Assembly: GCA_040905445.1 (NCBI GenBank)
Contig: JBBDRN010000003.1
Coordinates: forward strand, 1 to 62,525
Direction of reading: 5' to 3'
From: SKPT01 sp040905445
GTDB lineage: Bacteria; Planctomycetota; Phycisphaerae; Phycisphaerales; Phycisphaeraceae
DNA: 62,525 bases
The notes under the pieces are model-generated. The model saw only the letters and a list, made by a program, of their open reading frames with translations. It had not been told where the DNA came from and did no database searches. Of this stretch, positions 38,065 through 46,046 are shown one piece after another. A program made the position numbers and the translations under genes. Every line of letters starts with the position of its first letter. The first letter of the stretch is position 1.

Positions 38065-38322
38065 CTAGAGATCGTCGTCCGGCTCCTCGTCGTCCTCGTC
38101 GTCGAGCAGCTCGTCTTCGTCCTCCTCCTCATCGTCAAAAAACTCCTCGTCCTCTTCGTCGTCGAGGAATTCATCGTCGTCTTCTTCGAAGTCGTCGTCC
38201 TCGTCGTCGTCAAGGAGGTCCTCATCCTCAAAATCGTCCTCATCCTCACCATCGGCCAGCCACAGCGGCCGCCGATGCGCGGGCCCCAGCGACTCGGTGA
38301 CGTCGTCCAGCCAGTGTCTCAT
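38065..38322 (-). CDS. Extremely acidic small protein (85 aa)
   Basis: The first 24 residues (MRHWLDDVTESLGPAHRRPL and WLADG) look like a short conserved head. The remaining 60 are almost only Asp and Glu with spaced Phe and Leu. No family recognised. The coding reality is supported by a clean start: GGGAGG nine bases before the ATG at 38322 and a TTGACA promoter further upstream. A TTG at 38331 would overlap the ribosome site. The composition resembles DNA mimics, histone-chaperone tails and RNA polymerase delta-type acidic domains. Confidence 0.7.
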   Translation of the reverse strand: MRHWLDDVTESLGPAHRRPLWLADGEDEDDFEDEDLLDDDEDDDFEEDDDEFLDDEEDEEFFDDEEEDEDELLDDEDDEEPDDDL

Positions 38323-38403
38323 GATCTTCAACCTCCCAGGGAATCGGACCTCACGCCGCGGCCGGCGGCTTTGAAAGCGTTGGCCCGGAGCAAGCTGGCG
38401 GTT

Positions 38404-38431
38404 ACACTACCGGCCGCCGTCCGTTTGTCAA
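38404..38431 (-). promoter_or_regulatory. Promoter of the acidic-protein gene
   Basis: On the minus strand a perfect TTGACA (38426-38431), a 16-base spacer and TAGTGT (38404-38409), about 75 bases before the leader's GGGAGG site ends. Confidence 0.5.
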
Positions 38432-38474
38432 CGCACGGCCCGACCTGCGTCATCGACCTTCGGAGCCGTTGCGC

Positions 38475-38903
38475 GTGAGTGAAGTCCCGCCATCCCGCTG
38501 GCACCCCGCCGCCGCCGTCGCCGCCTGGCTGCTGCCGGGCCTGGGGCACGTGCTGCTTGGCCAGCCCCGTCGCGGCGCGTTCATCGCCGTCGGGATCATC
38601 GGGCTCTGGTCGCTGGGGCTGGTGATCGGCGGGCTGAGCGTGATCAGCCGCGACGCGCACCCGCTCTGGTTCCTCGGCCAGTTGCTCCTGGCCCCGTCGG
38701 TCATCGTCGACGCCCTCGGCGGCTACTTCCGCCACGCCGGGCTGCTCGCCGAGAGCTTCGGCCGACCCGCCGAGCATGGGCTGCTCTACACCACCCTGGC
38801 GGGGATGCTGAACCTCATGGCGGTGGTCGACGCGCTCTACCGCGACCCGGTCGAGCCGCGTCATCGGCCCGAGACGGCCCCCGGGCGGGGGGCCCGGCCA
38901 TGA
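38475..38903 (+). CDS. DUF6677-like membrane protein
   Basis: A 142-residue membrane protein: WHPAAAVAAWLLPGLGHVLLGQPRRGAFIAVGIIGLWSLGLVIGG, then PLWFLGQLLLAPSVIVDAL and LLYTTLAGMLNLMAVVDALYRDP. The LPGLGHxxLGxxxRGxxI pattern is shared with TM2-type and planctomycete DUF6677 proteins, whose role is unknown. GTG at 38475 is the start, with GGAG nine bases upstream. The end overlaps the next gene by four bases (ATGA), so the two are coupled. Confidence 0.7.
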   Translation: MSEVPPSRWHPAAAVAAWLLPGLGHVLLGQPRRGAFIAVGIIGLWSLGLVIGGLSVISRDAHPLWFLGQLLLAPSVIVDALGGYFRHAGLLAESFGRPAEHGLLYTTLAGMLNLMAVVDALYRDPVEPRHRPETAPGRGARP

Positions 38904-39145
38904 CTGCCGCGCTCTGGCTGCCCGCGCTGGCGCAGTATCGGCCGCTGCTCGATCCGCTGCCGGTGGATCGGCACTGGCTCTGGCTGCTGCTGCCGCTCGC
39001 GGCGCTGATCGCCCTGGCGTACAAGGCGATCAAACTCGACGACCTGGCCGATCTGCCGCGACAGACAGGCATCCTGACTATTCAGATCGTCCTGGGCATG
39101 GCGATCGCCGCGGGCGGCCTCTGGGTAATCGTGGAGCTGGTGTAG
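38900..39145 (+). CDS. Small membrane protein coupled to the DUF6677-like gene
   Basis: An 81-residue protein with two helices (HWLWLLLPLAALIALAYKAI and GILTIQIVLGMAIAAGGLWVIVEL) joined by a charged loop (KLDDLADLPRQT). No family recognised. The ATGA overlap with the upstream gene argues that it is real and made in step with it, perhaps as a complex. Confidence 0.68.
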   Translation: MTAALWLPALAQYRPLLDPLPVDRHWLWLLLPLAALIALAYKAIKLDDLADLPRQTGILTIQIVLGMAIAAGGLWVIVELV

Positions 39146-39150
39146 CGATT

Positions 39151-39246
39151 CAATTCACAATGGACAATGGACAATGCACAAAAGCAATGGGAATGTGAGC
39201 ATGCGTCGGTCATTGTGCATGTGCATTGCCGATTGTGCATTGAATG
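39151..39246. repeat. AT-rich inverted and tandem CAATG repeat
   Basis: Left part: CAATGGACAATGGACAATGC-type tandem units. Right part: inverted TTGTGCATTG units. CAATGCACAA (39172-39181) pairs exactly with TTGTGCATTG (39233-39242). It fills the space between the small membrane protein and trpD and is far richer in A+T than its surroundings. Confidence 0.75.
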
Positions 39247-39257
39247 AAGGGTGCGTC

Positions 39258-40313
39258 ATGCAGGAGCTGCTGCGTCAACTTGTCGCCGGCAAGTCGTTGA
39301 GCGTGGAGCAGGCGGTCCAGGCCTTCGAGGCGGTGATGACCGGCCAGGCCTCGCCCGCCCAGACGGCGGCGCTGCTGGCCCTGATCGAGCAGCGGGGGCC
39401 GACCGTGGACGAGATCGTCGGTGCCGCGACGGTGATGCGGGCCCATGTCACGGCGGTGGACGTGCCGGCGGGGCTGACGGTGATCGACACGTGCGGCACG
39501 GGCGGGGACAGCGCCGGGACGTTCAACATCTCGACGGCGGCCGCCCTCGTGGCGGCGGGCGCGGCCCGCGCGGCCGGCGGGGACATCGCCGTCGCCAAGC
39601 ACGGCAACCGCTCGGTCACCTCCAGCTCGGGCTCGAGCCAGGTGCTCGAGGCGCTGGGCGTGAAGCTCGGGGTCGCCCCGGCCTGCTCGACGCAATGCCT
39701 GGCCGAGGCGCGGGTCTGCTTCTGCTTCGCGCCGGCGCATCACCCGGCGATGAAGCACGCGGCGCCGGTGCGGGCGGAGCTGGGCTTTCGCACGATCTTC
39801 AATATTGTCGGCCCGCTGACGAACCCGGCCGCCGCCCGCCGGCAGCTCGTGGGCGTCTACAGCTCGAACATGACCGAGACGATCGCCCGTGTGCTCGCCC
39901 AGCTCGGCGCCGAGCACGCGATGGTGGTCCACGGGCAGATCCCGGACGCCGACGGCCGGCACATCGACGGGCTGGACGAGCTCTCGACGGCCGGCCCGAC
40001 GCGCGTCAGCGAGGTGCGCGGGGGCAAGTTGGCGACGTACGAGTTGTCGCCTGACACGCTGGGGCTCCCCTACTCGCACCCGAGCGCGTTGCGCGTCGAT
40101 TCCGTCGAGGCGAGCGCCGCGCTCATCCGTCGCGTGCTCGACGGCGAGCCTGGCCCGGCCCGGGACATCGTTCTGCTCAACGCGGCGGCGGCGCTGCGCG
40201 TCGCAGGCCTCGCCGACGACCTGGAGGAGGGGATCGCCCGCGCGGGCGAGGCGATCGACGCGGAGCACGCCTGCGCGGCGCTCGAGGCGCTCGTCAAGCT
40301 CACCAACGCGTGA
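39258..40313 (+). CDS. trpD: Anthranilate phosphoribosyltransferase
   Basis: A 351-residue tryptophan-synthesis enzyme that joins anthranilate to PRPP. PRPP and metal sites are all present: DTCGTGGDSAGTFNIST, VAKHGNRSVTSSSGSSQVLEALG, MKHAAPVRAELGFRTIFNIVGPLTNPA and HGxDGLDELS. Length is normal for the family. No other trp gene is adjacent, so the pathway is dispersed. The ATG at 39258 was chosen because the family begins MQELL; an extension to 39174 would translate the AT-rich repeat. GAAGGG lies before it. Confidence 0.94.
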   Translation: MQELLRQLVAGKSLSVEQAVQAFEAVMTGQASPAQTAALLALIEQRGPTVDEIVGAATVMRAHVTAVDVPAGLTVIDTCGTGGDSAGTFNISTAAALVAAGAARAAGGDIAVAKHGNRSVTSSSGSSQVLEALGVKLGVAPACSTQCLAEARVCFCFAPAHHPAMKHAAPVRAELGFRTIFNIVGPLTNPAAARRQLVGVYSSNMTETIARVLAQLGAEHAMVVHGQIPDADGRHIDGLDELSTAGPTRVSEVRGGKLATYELSPDTLGLPYSHPSALRVDSVEASAALIRRVLDGEPGPARDIVLLNAAAALRVAGLADDLEEGIARAGEAIDAEHACAALEALVKLTNA

Positions 40314-40341
40314 GCGCAGCACCGCTTACGACGGTGGGCCG

Positions 40342-40405
40342 CAGGGTCCGCGGTGTGGACCGTTCCGGCACGGCGTCAGATCAGGTCCGCACAGCGGACC
40401 CTACG
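40342..40405. repeat. Facing pair of family A hairpins
   Basis: CAGGGTCCGCGGTGTGGACC (from 40342) faces the inverted AGGTCCGCACAGCGGACCCT (from 40383, ending ACG at 40405). The pair lies 29 bases after trpD and could fold into one long stem or two hairpins. Confidence 0.8.
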
Positions 40406-40551
40406 CAGGCGCGCCCGGCATCTTGTTCACATCAGGGGGTGGACGGTGCGATGCGCGCCGCTAACCTGCACACAGGCAGTCGCCCTGCCCCGGAACGAGC
40501 CATTTCGTCGAGGCCGTTTCCCGTTGACCCATATTCTGAAAGGAGACCGTC

Positions 40552-41052
40552 ATGACACGCGTTTTTGTGGCAATGCTGACGCTGGGGTTCATCGTTGGCT
40601 GCGAGACGACGGACCAGACGACGCTGGGTCCTGACACGGAGATGAAGCTCGGCCCGGACGAGCACGTCACCCACGCCGCCGAGGACATTCCCTGGCAGGC
40701 GGGGCCAGCGTCGTTCGAGGAGGGGGCGGAGATGGCGGTGCTCGAGGGCGATCCTGCCGAGGAAGGGATGTTCACCATGCGGCTGCGCGTGCCCAGCGGG
40801 TTCGTCATCGCCCCGCACTGGCACCCGAACTATGAACGTGTCAGCGTGCTGTCGGGCACATTCCACCTCGGTCACGGTGACACCGTCGATTCCAACGCCA
40901 CGGAGCGTCTGGAAGCCGGCAGCTACACCGTCATGCCCCCGGGCATGCGGCACTTCGCGATCGCGGAGGGACAGACTGTGATCCAGATCACGACGATGGG
41001 GCCGTGGGAGATCAACTACATCGACCCGGCGGACGATCCGCGGCAGCGGTGA
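40552..41052 (+). CDS. Cupin-domain lipoprotein
   Basis: A 166-residue lipoprotein (signal VAMLTLGFIVGC, Cys17) carrying one cupin barrel: motif 1 APHWHPNYERVSVLSGTFHLGHGD with two His and a Glu-type metal set, and motif 2 YTVMPPGMRHFAIAEGQ. It resembles cupins linked to uncharacterised secreted binding or dioxygenase-like functions; the ligand is unknown. GAAAGGAG is placed well before the ATG. It stands alone, convergent with fusA. Confidence 0.82.
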   Translation: MTRVFVAMLTLGFIVGCETTDQTTLGPDTEMKLGPDEHVTHAAEDIPWQAGPASFEEGAEMAVLEGDPAEEGMFTMRLRVPSGFVIAPHWHPNYERVSVLSGTFHLGHGDTVDSNATERLEAGSYTVMPPGMRHFAIAEGQTVIQITTMGPWEINYIDPADDPRQR

Positions 41053-41170
41053 GCCGTTGGTGCGGCCCGTCGGCACTGCCGCTTGGCCGCTGCGCCCAGC
41101 GGCGTCGCGAACGCAGCGGCAGGCGCAATGGAAAAGCCGGCGATGGGGTGTGATCTAACGGCGCGGGAGG

Positions 41171-43321
41171 TTACTCGCCGCCGCCTTCGAGGATCGTCTT
41201 GGCGATGTTCTCGGGTACGGGGCGGTACTCGAGCGGCTCCATCGAGTAGTTGGCCCGGCCCTGGGTCATGCCGCGAAGCTGCGTCGCGTAGCCGAACATC
41301 TCGGAGAGCGGGCACTCGGCAGTGATGATGCGCGTGTTGGCGCGCTGCTCGGTGTCGGCAATCAGCCCGCGCCGCTTGTTGAGGTCACCGGAAACGCTGC
41401 CGAAGAACTCGTCCGGCGTGGTGACGATGACCTTCATGATCGGTTCGAGCAGTTGGAGCCCGGCACGTTTGGCGCCTTCAAGGAACGCGAGGCGGCCGGC
41501 CTGCTCGAAGGCGACCTGCGAGGAGTCGACGTCGTGGTACGAGCCGTCGGTCAGCGTGACCTTGACGCCTTGGAGCGGATAGCCCGCCAGCACGCCGGAG
41601 CGCGCCGCCTCGCGGGCGCCCGCCTCGACGGAGGGGATGTACTCGCGGGGGATCGACCCGCCGATGACCTTGTTCTCGAACGAGAAGCCGTCCTTGTAGT
41701 CGAGCTCATCGGCCTCGGCCTGCTCGGCGGAGTAGGGCTCCATGACGATCTCGGCGTCGCCGAACTGCCCCCGGCCGCCGGTCTGCTTCTTGTGGATGCC
41801 GCGAGCCTCGGCCCGCTTGCTGATCGATTCGCGGTAGGCCACGCGCGGTTTGCCGACGTTGACGTTGACCTTCATATCGCGCGTGATCTTGGTCTTGATG
41901 ATGTCCAGGTGCAGTTCGCCCATGCCGGCGATGATGGTCTGCCCCGTCTCCTCATCGAAGTGGCTATGGAAGCTCGGATCCTCGCGGCGGATGGTGCCGA
42001 GCGCGTTGGCCAGCTTCTCCTTGTCCGCCTGCGTCGCGGGCTCGATGCTCATCGAGATCACCGGCTCGGGGAACTCCATGCGCTCGAGCACGATCGGCTC
42101 GTTGGGGTCGCACAGCGTGTCGCCCGTGCCCGAGTTCTTGAGGCCCACCAGGGCGACGATCTCGCCGGCCCAGGTCTCGTCGCGCGAGATGCGCTCCTTG
42201 GCGTGCATCTCGAAGATGCGGCTGACGATCTCGCGTTTGCCGGTCGCCGCGTTGAGCACACGCGTGCCCTTGGCGAGCGTGCCGGAGTAGATGCGCACGT
42301 AGGTCAGGTCGCCGTGCATGTCCGAGACGACCTTGAAGACGAGGGCGGCGAAGGGGGCCTCGTGGTTGTGCGGGCGGGTGATCTTCTGCGTCTTGTCGTT
42401 GACGGCCGTGCCCACCACCTCGGGGACCTCGGTGGGGTTGGGCAGGTAGTCGACCACGCCGTCGAGCAGGCGCTGGACGCCGATGTACTTGAGCGCCGAG
42501 CCGCAGAAGACGGGCTGCACCTGCCGGGCGATCGTACCCTTGCGCAGTGCGGCGCGGATCTCGTCGGGGGAGATCTCCTCGTCCATCAGGAATTTTTCGG
42601 TCAGGGCTTCGTCGAGCTCGGCGGCTTTTTCGACCAGCGCCTGGCGCCAGGTGGCCGCCTCCTCGCGCAGGCGCTCGGGGATGTCGCGCTCCTCGACCTT
42701 CGCGCCCAGCTCCTCGGCGGAGAAGTGGTAGGCCCGCATGGTCAAGAGGTCGATGATGCCCTCGAAGTTGTCCGACGCGCCGATGGGGATCTGCACGGCG
42801 ACGGCGTTGGCGCCGAGGCGCTCGCCGATCGTGCCGAAGCTGTAGTTGAAGTCGGCGCCGAGCTTGTCCATCTTGTTGACGAAGCAGATGCGCGGAACAC
42901 GGTAGCGTTCGGCCTGGCGCCAGACGGTCTCGGACTGGGCCTCGACGCCTTCCTTGCCGTCAAAGACGACGACGGCGCCGTCGAGCACGCGCATGGAACG
43001 TTCGACCTCGATGGTGAAGTCGACGTGGCCCGGGGTGTCGATGAGGTTGCAGACATACTCGACGCCGGCCTTCTCCCAGGGGCAGGTTGTGGCCGCGGAC
43101 TGGATGGTGATCCCGCGGGACTGCTCGTCCTCGAGGAAGTCCATGGTCGCGGTGCCCTCGTGGACCTCGCCCATCTTGTAGGTCTTGCCGGTGTAGTAGA
43201 GCACGCGCTCGGTGACGGTGGTCTTCCCGGCGTCGATGTGGGCGCAGATGCCGAAGTTGCGGGTGCGCTCGATTCGGCTGAGCTTGCCCTTCTGGGCGGT
43301 GCTGGTCGTCGCGGTGCTCAT
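41171..43321 (-). CDS. fusA: Translation elongation factor G
   Basis: A 716-residue GTPase that drives translocation. G1 is AHIDAGKTT, G2 region RGITIQSAA, G3 DTPGHVDF, G4 NKMDKLG and G5 GSALK, followed by domains II-V (GELHLDIIKTKI, GGSIPREYIPSVEAGAREA, RGLIADTEQR). It is the normal EF-G I type. The start ATG 43321 has GAGAGG eight bases upstream. It is not in a str operon (no rpsL, rpsG or tuf beside it). A long leader of about 220 bases follows a palindrome-containing promoter. Confidence 0.97.
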   Translation of the reverse strand: MSTATTSTAQKGKLSRIERTRNFGICAHIDAGKTTVTERVLYYTGKTYKMGEVHEGTATMDFLEDEQSRGITIQSAATTCPWEKAGVEYVCNLIDTPGHVDFTIEVERSMRVLDGAVVVFDGKEGVEAQSETVWRQAERYRVPRICFVNKMDKLGADFNYSFGTIGERLGANAVAVQIPIGASDNFEGIIDLLTMRAYHFSAEELGAKVEERDIPERLREEAATWRQALVEKAAELDEALTEKFLMDEEISPDEIRAALRKGTIARQVQPVFCGSALKYIGVQRLLDGVVDYLPNPTEVPEVVGTAVNDKTQKITRPHNHEAPFAALVFKVVSDMHGDLTYVRIYSGTLAKGTRVLNAATGKREIVSRIFEMHAKERISRDETWAGEIVALVGLKNSGTGDTLCDPNEPIVLERMEFPEPVISMSIEPATQADKEKLANALGTIRREDPSFHSHFDEETGQTIIAGMGELHLDIIKTKITRDMKVNVNVGKPRVAYRESISKRAEARGIHKKQTGGRGQFGDAEIVMEPYSAEQAEADELDYKDGFSFENKVIGGSIPREYIPSVEAGAREAARSGVLAGYPLQGVKVTLTDGSYHDVDSSQVAFEQAGRLAFLEGAKRAGLQLLEPIMKVIVTTPDEFFGSVSGDLNKRRGLIADTEQRANTRIITAECPLSEMFGYATQLRGMTQGRANYSMEPLEYRPVPENIAKTILEGGGE

Positions 43322-43547
43322 AATCAATCCTCTCCGGGCCGCGGGGACGCGGCCGTCGATGCGGCTGCCTCTTGAATGGTTACGGCGGCAGGGTCGGAAC
43401 CCGGCGGGGTGGGGCGGGGTCCGCCACCTCGGGGGCCCGCCGACAACAATGGCTATCGGGTGCTGCGGCTCTGAACTTGCATTTTGCGTGCGAGCTCGTG
43501 CCGGCGCACAGGCCCACCTCCACCCCGTGAAGCGGGGCAGACGCGTA

Positions 43548-43575
43548 AGGATAGCCGATTTGACGCCGGCGTCAA
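43548..43575 (-). promoter_or_regulatory. fusA promoter with operator-like palindrome
   Basis: On the minus strand TTGACG (43570-43575), a 16-base spacer and TATCCT (43548-43553). The -35 is half of a perfect 16-bp palindrome, TTGACGCCGGCGTCAA (43560-43575), well placed for a dimeric repressor or activator. It implies a leader of about 220 bases. Confidence 0.55.
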
Positions 43576-43583
43576 GGGGGATG

Positions 43584-43795
43584 GGAATGTCGGATTTCGG
43601 ATCTCGAATTTCGAATGACGGAGGTCGAGTGCCCCGTTCAGCCGCCGCGCCCGCGCGGCACCCCCCGATGGTTGAACCGCGAAGGCGCGAAGAAAGCGAA
43701 GCCGGGGGAAAGAAACCCTCTTCCACTCGCCTCCCCCCTTCCCCCCCCTTCGCCCCCCTCGCCCCTTCGCGGTTTATTCCGAAATCCGACATTCC
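43584..43795. repeat. 212-base inverted-repeat element with nested family D arms
   Basis: GGAATGTCGGATTTCGGA at 43584-43601 is the exact complement of 43778-43795. Inside lies a second pair, AACCGCGAAGG / CCTTCGCGGTT, and purine-rich filler. Tandem CGGATTTCGGATCTCGAATTTCG-like units extend the left arm. There is no coding potential, so it is a non-autonomous element or structured spacer. Confidence 0.85.
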
Positions 43796-43799
43796 TCCC

Positions 43800-45842
43800 T
43801 CATCCGCGTCGGCCGAACTGCTTCTCGAGGTCCCGCAGTGTCAGGCGGATGGCGGTCGGGCGGCCGTGGGGGCAGTTGCTCGAGCGTTCCACCTCCTGCC
43901 GCTTGGCCAGCAGGGCCGAGAGCTCCTGCTCGGTCATCGCCTGGCCGGCCTTGACCGCCGCCTTGCACGCCATCATGTCCAGCACCTCATGCAGGGCGGC
44001 CTCCTCGGCGGTGGCGTCGGCGGGGTCGATCTCGCCGGCCTCGACCTTGTCGAGCAGCTCCTCCAGGAAGGGCTCGGGCTCCACGCCGCGGTCGAAGAGG
44101 AAGCTCGGGAAGGCCTGCACGGCGACGGCCCGGGGTCCGATGACACCCAGCTCGACGCCGATGCGCGTCAGCAGCGGGGTCAGGCCCTCGAGCAGCGCCT
44201 GCCGGGCGTCGCCGGCGCTTAGGACGGTGGGCATCAGCAGCCGCTGGCTCTCGAGGTTGCGTCCCTCGGCCAGGACGCGTCGACGAAGCTGCTCGAACAT
44301 CACCCGCTCGTGCAGGGCGTGCTGGTCGACGATAAGCAGGCCATGCTCGTCCTCCGTGACGACGTAGCTCTCGTGGATCTGGAGGATCCGCTCGCGCCGA
44401 ACGCCACCCCCGCCATCCCCGCCACCACTCCCGCCGCCGGCGTCGCCACCCGCGTCACCGGTCGCCCCGGCGACGAGGCGAGGGTCATCCTGCTCGAGCG
44501 CCTGCCTGACCTGCTGATAGACGAAGCCCTTCTGCTTCGGGTCCATCCGTCGAAAGTAGTCGACGAACGCATCGGTCGAGCCCTGCCAAGCGCCGCTGCC
44601 GTCCGCTTCACCCGCGCGATCGCGCGGCGGCTCGCCGTAGGGCCCACTATGCGGACCTCCCCCCGCCATCCCCGCCACACCCGCCCCGCCACCCACCCCG
44701 CCGTCACCCGCGTCGCGGGTCGCTTCGTCAAACATCCGGCCCTGCGACTCGCTGTTGGCCTCGCCGCCCGCGAGCGGCGCCGACCAGGGCGCGCGAGCCG
44801 CGTCCGGCACGCGCGCGGTGGGCGTCAGGTCCGCGCCGAGCAGGCGCTGGCGGATGGCCGTCAGCACGAGGCCGTGCACGCGGCCGGGCTCGCGGAAGCG
44901 GACCTCCGCCTTGGCGGGGTGGACGTTGACATCCACGGCCGCGGCGTCCATCTCCAGGAACACCACCGCCAGCGGGTGCCGGTCCGGGGCGATCAGGCCG
45001 CGGTAGGCTTCCTTGATGGCGTGGCTGAGCTGCCGGTCGCGCACGGGTCGGCCGTTGACGCAGACGTACTGCCGCCGACCAGTGGCGCGTGCGAGGCTGG
45101 GTACGCCCGCGAGGCCGCGCACGCGCATCGTCGCGGTGGCGGGGGGCGGCGGCTCGTGGTCGAACTCCAGCAGCCCGTCCCTGAGCTCATCGCCCAATAG
45201 CGCGACGCACCGCGCCATGCGATCCTCCGCCGGGTTGAGCTCGAAGACGGTGCGGCCGTTGTGCGTGAGCGTCAGCGCGACGCGCTCGTGGACCATCGCG
45301 ATGCGCTGAAACATCTCGGAGATGTGGCCGAACTCGGTGGACGCGGCGCGGAGGAACTTTCGCCGGGCGGGCGTGTTGAAGAAGAGGTCGCGCACCTCGA
45401 CAACCGTGCCGGGAGACGCGGGCGCGGGCCGGGTCGGGACGACGTCCTCGCCGGCGACCTCGATGCAGGCCCCGGCGTCGGCTGCGGGCGGGGCAAGGCG
45501 GGGGCGACTGGTCAGGCGCAGGCGGCTGACGCTGGCGATCGACGCGATCGCTTCGCCGCGGAAGCCGAGCGTCGAGATCGCCGCGAGCTCGTGGGCGGAG
45601 GCGAGCTTGCTGGTGGCGTGGGGGGCGACGGCGAGGACGAGCTCGTCGAACGGGATGCCGCCGCCATCGTCGCTGACGCGGATCAGGCGCGTGCCCCCCT
45701 CCTCGACGACGACGTCGATGCGGGTGGCGCCGGCGTCGAGGCTGTTCTCGACCAGTTCCTTGACCACGGACGCCGGCCGCTCGATCACCTCGCCCGCGGC
45801 GATCTGGTTGATCAACAGGGTCGACAGCTTGCGGATCGGCAT
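43800..45842 (-). CDS. mutL: DNA mismatch repair protein MutL (endonuclease type)
   Basis: A 680-residue protein. The N-terminal GHKL ATPase reads INQIAAGEVIERPASVVKELVENSLDAGATRI, with DDGGGI and GFRGEAIASI. The C-terminal dimerisation domain has the endonuclease motif DQHALHERVMFE (from D506; DQHA-x2-E-x4-E), ACKAAVKAG and CPHGRPT, so this MutL should nick DNA itself, unlike the E. coli protein. The linker (about 345-480) is Gly/Asp-rich and contains a family A repeat translated at about residues 395-402 (GPHSGPYG). The ATG at 45842 follows a TACGAT by six bases. No mutS nearby. Confidence 0.95.
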   Translation of the reverse strand: MPIRKLSTLLINQIAAGEVIERPASVVKELVENSLDAGATRIDVVVEEGGTRLIRVSDDGGGIPFDELVLAVAPHATSKLASAHELAAISTLGFRGEAIASIASVSRLRLTSRPRLAPPAADAGACIEVAGEDVVPTRPAPASPGTVVEVRDLFFNTPARRKFLRAASTEFGHISEMFQRIAMVHERVALTLTHNGRTVFELNPAEDRMARCVALLGDELRDGLLEFDHEPPPPATATMRVRGLAGVPSLARATGRRQYVCVNGRPVRDRQLSHAIKEAYRGLIAPDRHPLAVVFLEMDAAAVDVNVHPAKAEVRFREPGRVHGLVLTAIRQRLLGADLTPTARVPDAARAPWSAPLAGGEANSESQGRMFDEATRDAGDGGVGGGAGVAGMAGGGPHSGPYGEPPRDRAGEADGSGAWQGSTDAFVDYFRRMDPKQKGFVYQQVRQALEQDDPRLVAGATGDAGGDAGGGSGGGDGGGGVRRERILQIHESYVVTEDEHGLLIVDQHALHERVMFEQLRRRVLAEGRNLESQRLLMPTVLSAGDARQALLEGLTPLLTRIGVELGVIGPRAVAVQAFPSFLFDRGVEPEPFLEELLDKVEAGEIDPADATAEEAALHEVLDMMACKAAVKAGQAMTEQELSALLAKRQEVERSSNCPHGRPTAIRLTLRDLEKQFGRRG
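44637..44658 (-). repeat. Family A hairpin repeat inside the mutL coding sequence
   Basis: GTAGGGCCCACTATGCGGACCT differs from the intergenic consensus at only four of 22 positions. Read in the mutL frame it encodes part of GGGPHSGPYGEPP in the disordered linker and keeps the frame open. Confidence 0.75.
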
Positions 45843-45848
45843 TGCGGT

Positions 45849-45857
45849 ATCGTATCA
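45849..45857 (-). promoter_or_regulatory. Extended -10 placed for a leaderless mutL mRNA
   Basis: On the minus strand TG-A-TACGAT, ending six bases before the mutL ATG at 45842. Confidence 0.45.
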
Positions 45858-45873
45858 GCCGCGGCGACAGCCC

Positions 45874-45923
45874 GGAGGGCCCACCATGCGGACGCCGCCG
45901 TAGGGTCCGCTGTGCGGGCCTTC
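45874..45923. repeat. Two family A hairpins upstream of mutL
   Basis: GGAGGGCCCACCATGCGGAC (45874-45893) and TAGGGTCCGCTGTGCGGGCC (from 45901), both in the same orientation and seven bases apart. Confidence 0.75.
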
Positions 45924-46046
45924 CCCGTTTCGCCGCCGCGCCGGCGCGGCGCTCCCCCGGCGGTGCTCCGTGATCCGAAAGACGCCGCGTGGTCGCGGCG
46001 GCTAAACGCTGACACCTGGCCCCTGACCCCAACCCGGAACCTGACG

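Larger units (their letters stand above)
43322..43799. other. 478-base gap between fusA and mutL
   Basis: It holds the fusA leader and promoter (to 43575) and a 212-base inverted-repeat element (43584-43795). I see no gene in it. An in-frame open extension of fusA through this region has no start site or conserved sequence. Confidence 0.7.

Noticed and set aside
38131..38260. GTC/CTC-rich stretch as a microsatellite-like repeat rather than a gene
   Set aside because: The sequence is a codon-level Asp/Glu tract read from a start with a good ribosome site and promoter, so it is treated as coding.
41453..43375. Plus-strand open frame opposite fusA
   Set aside because: Shadow of EF-G; no motif and no ribosome site.
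43322..43792. N-terminal extension of EF-G by 157 residues
   Set aside because: It would translate the inverted-repeat element and the promoter; EF-G begins at the ATG with the GAGAGG site.
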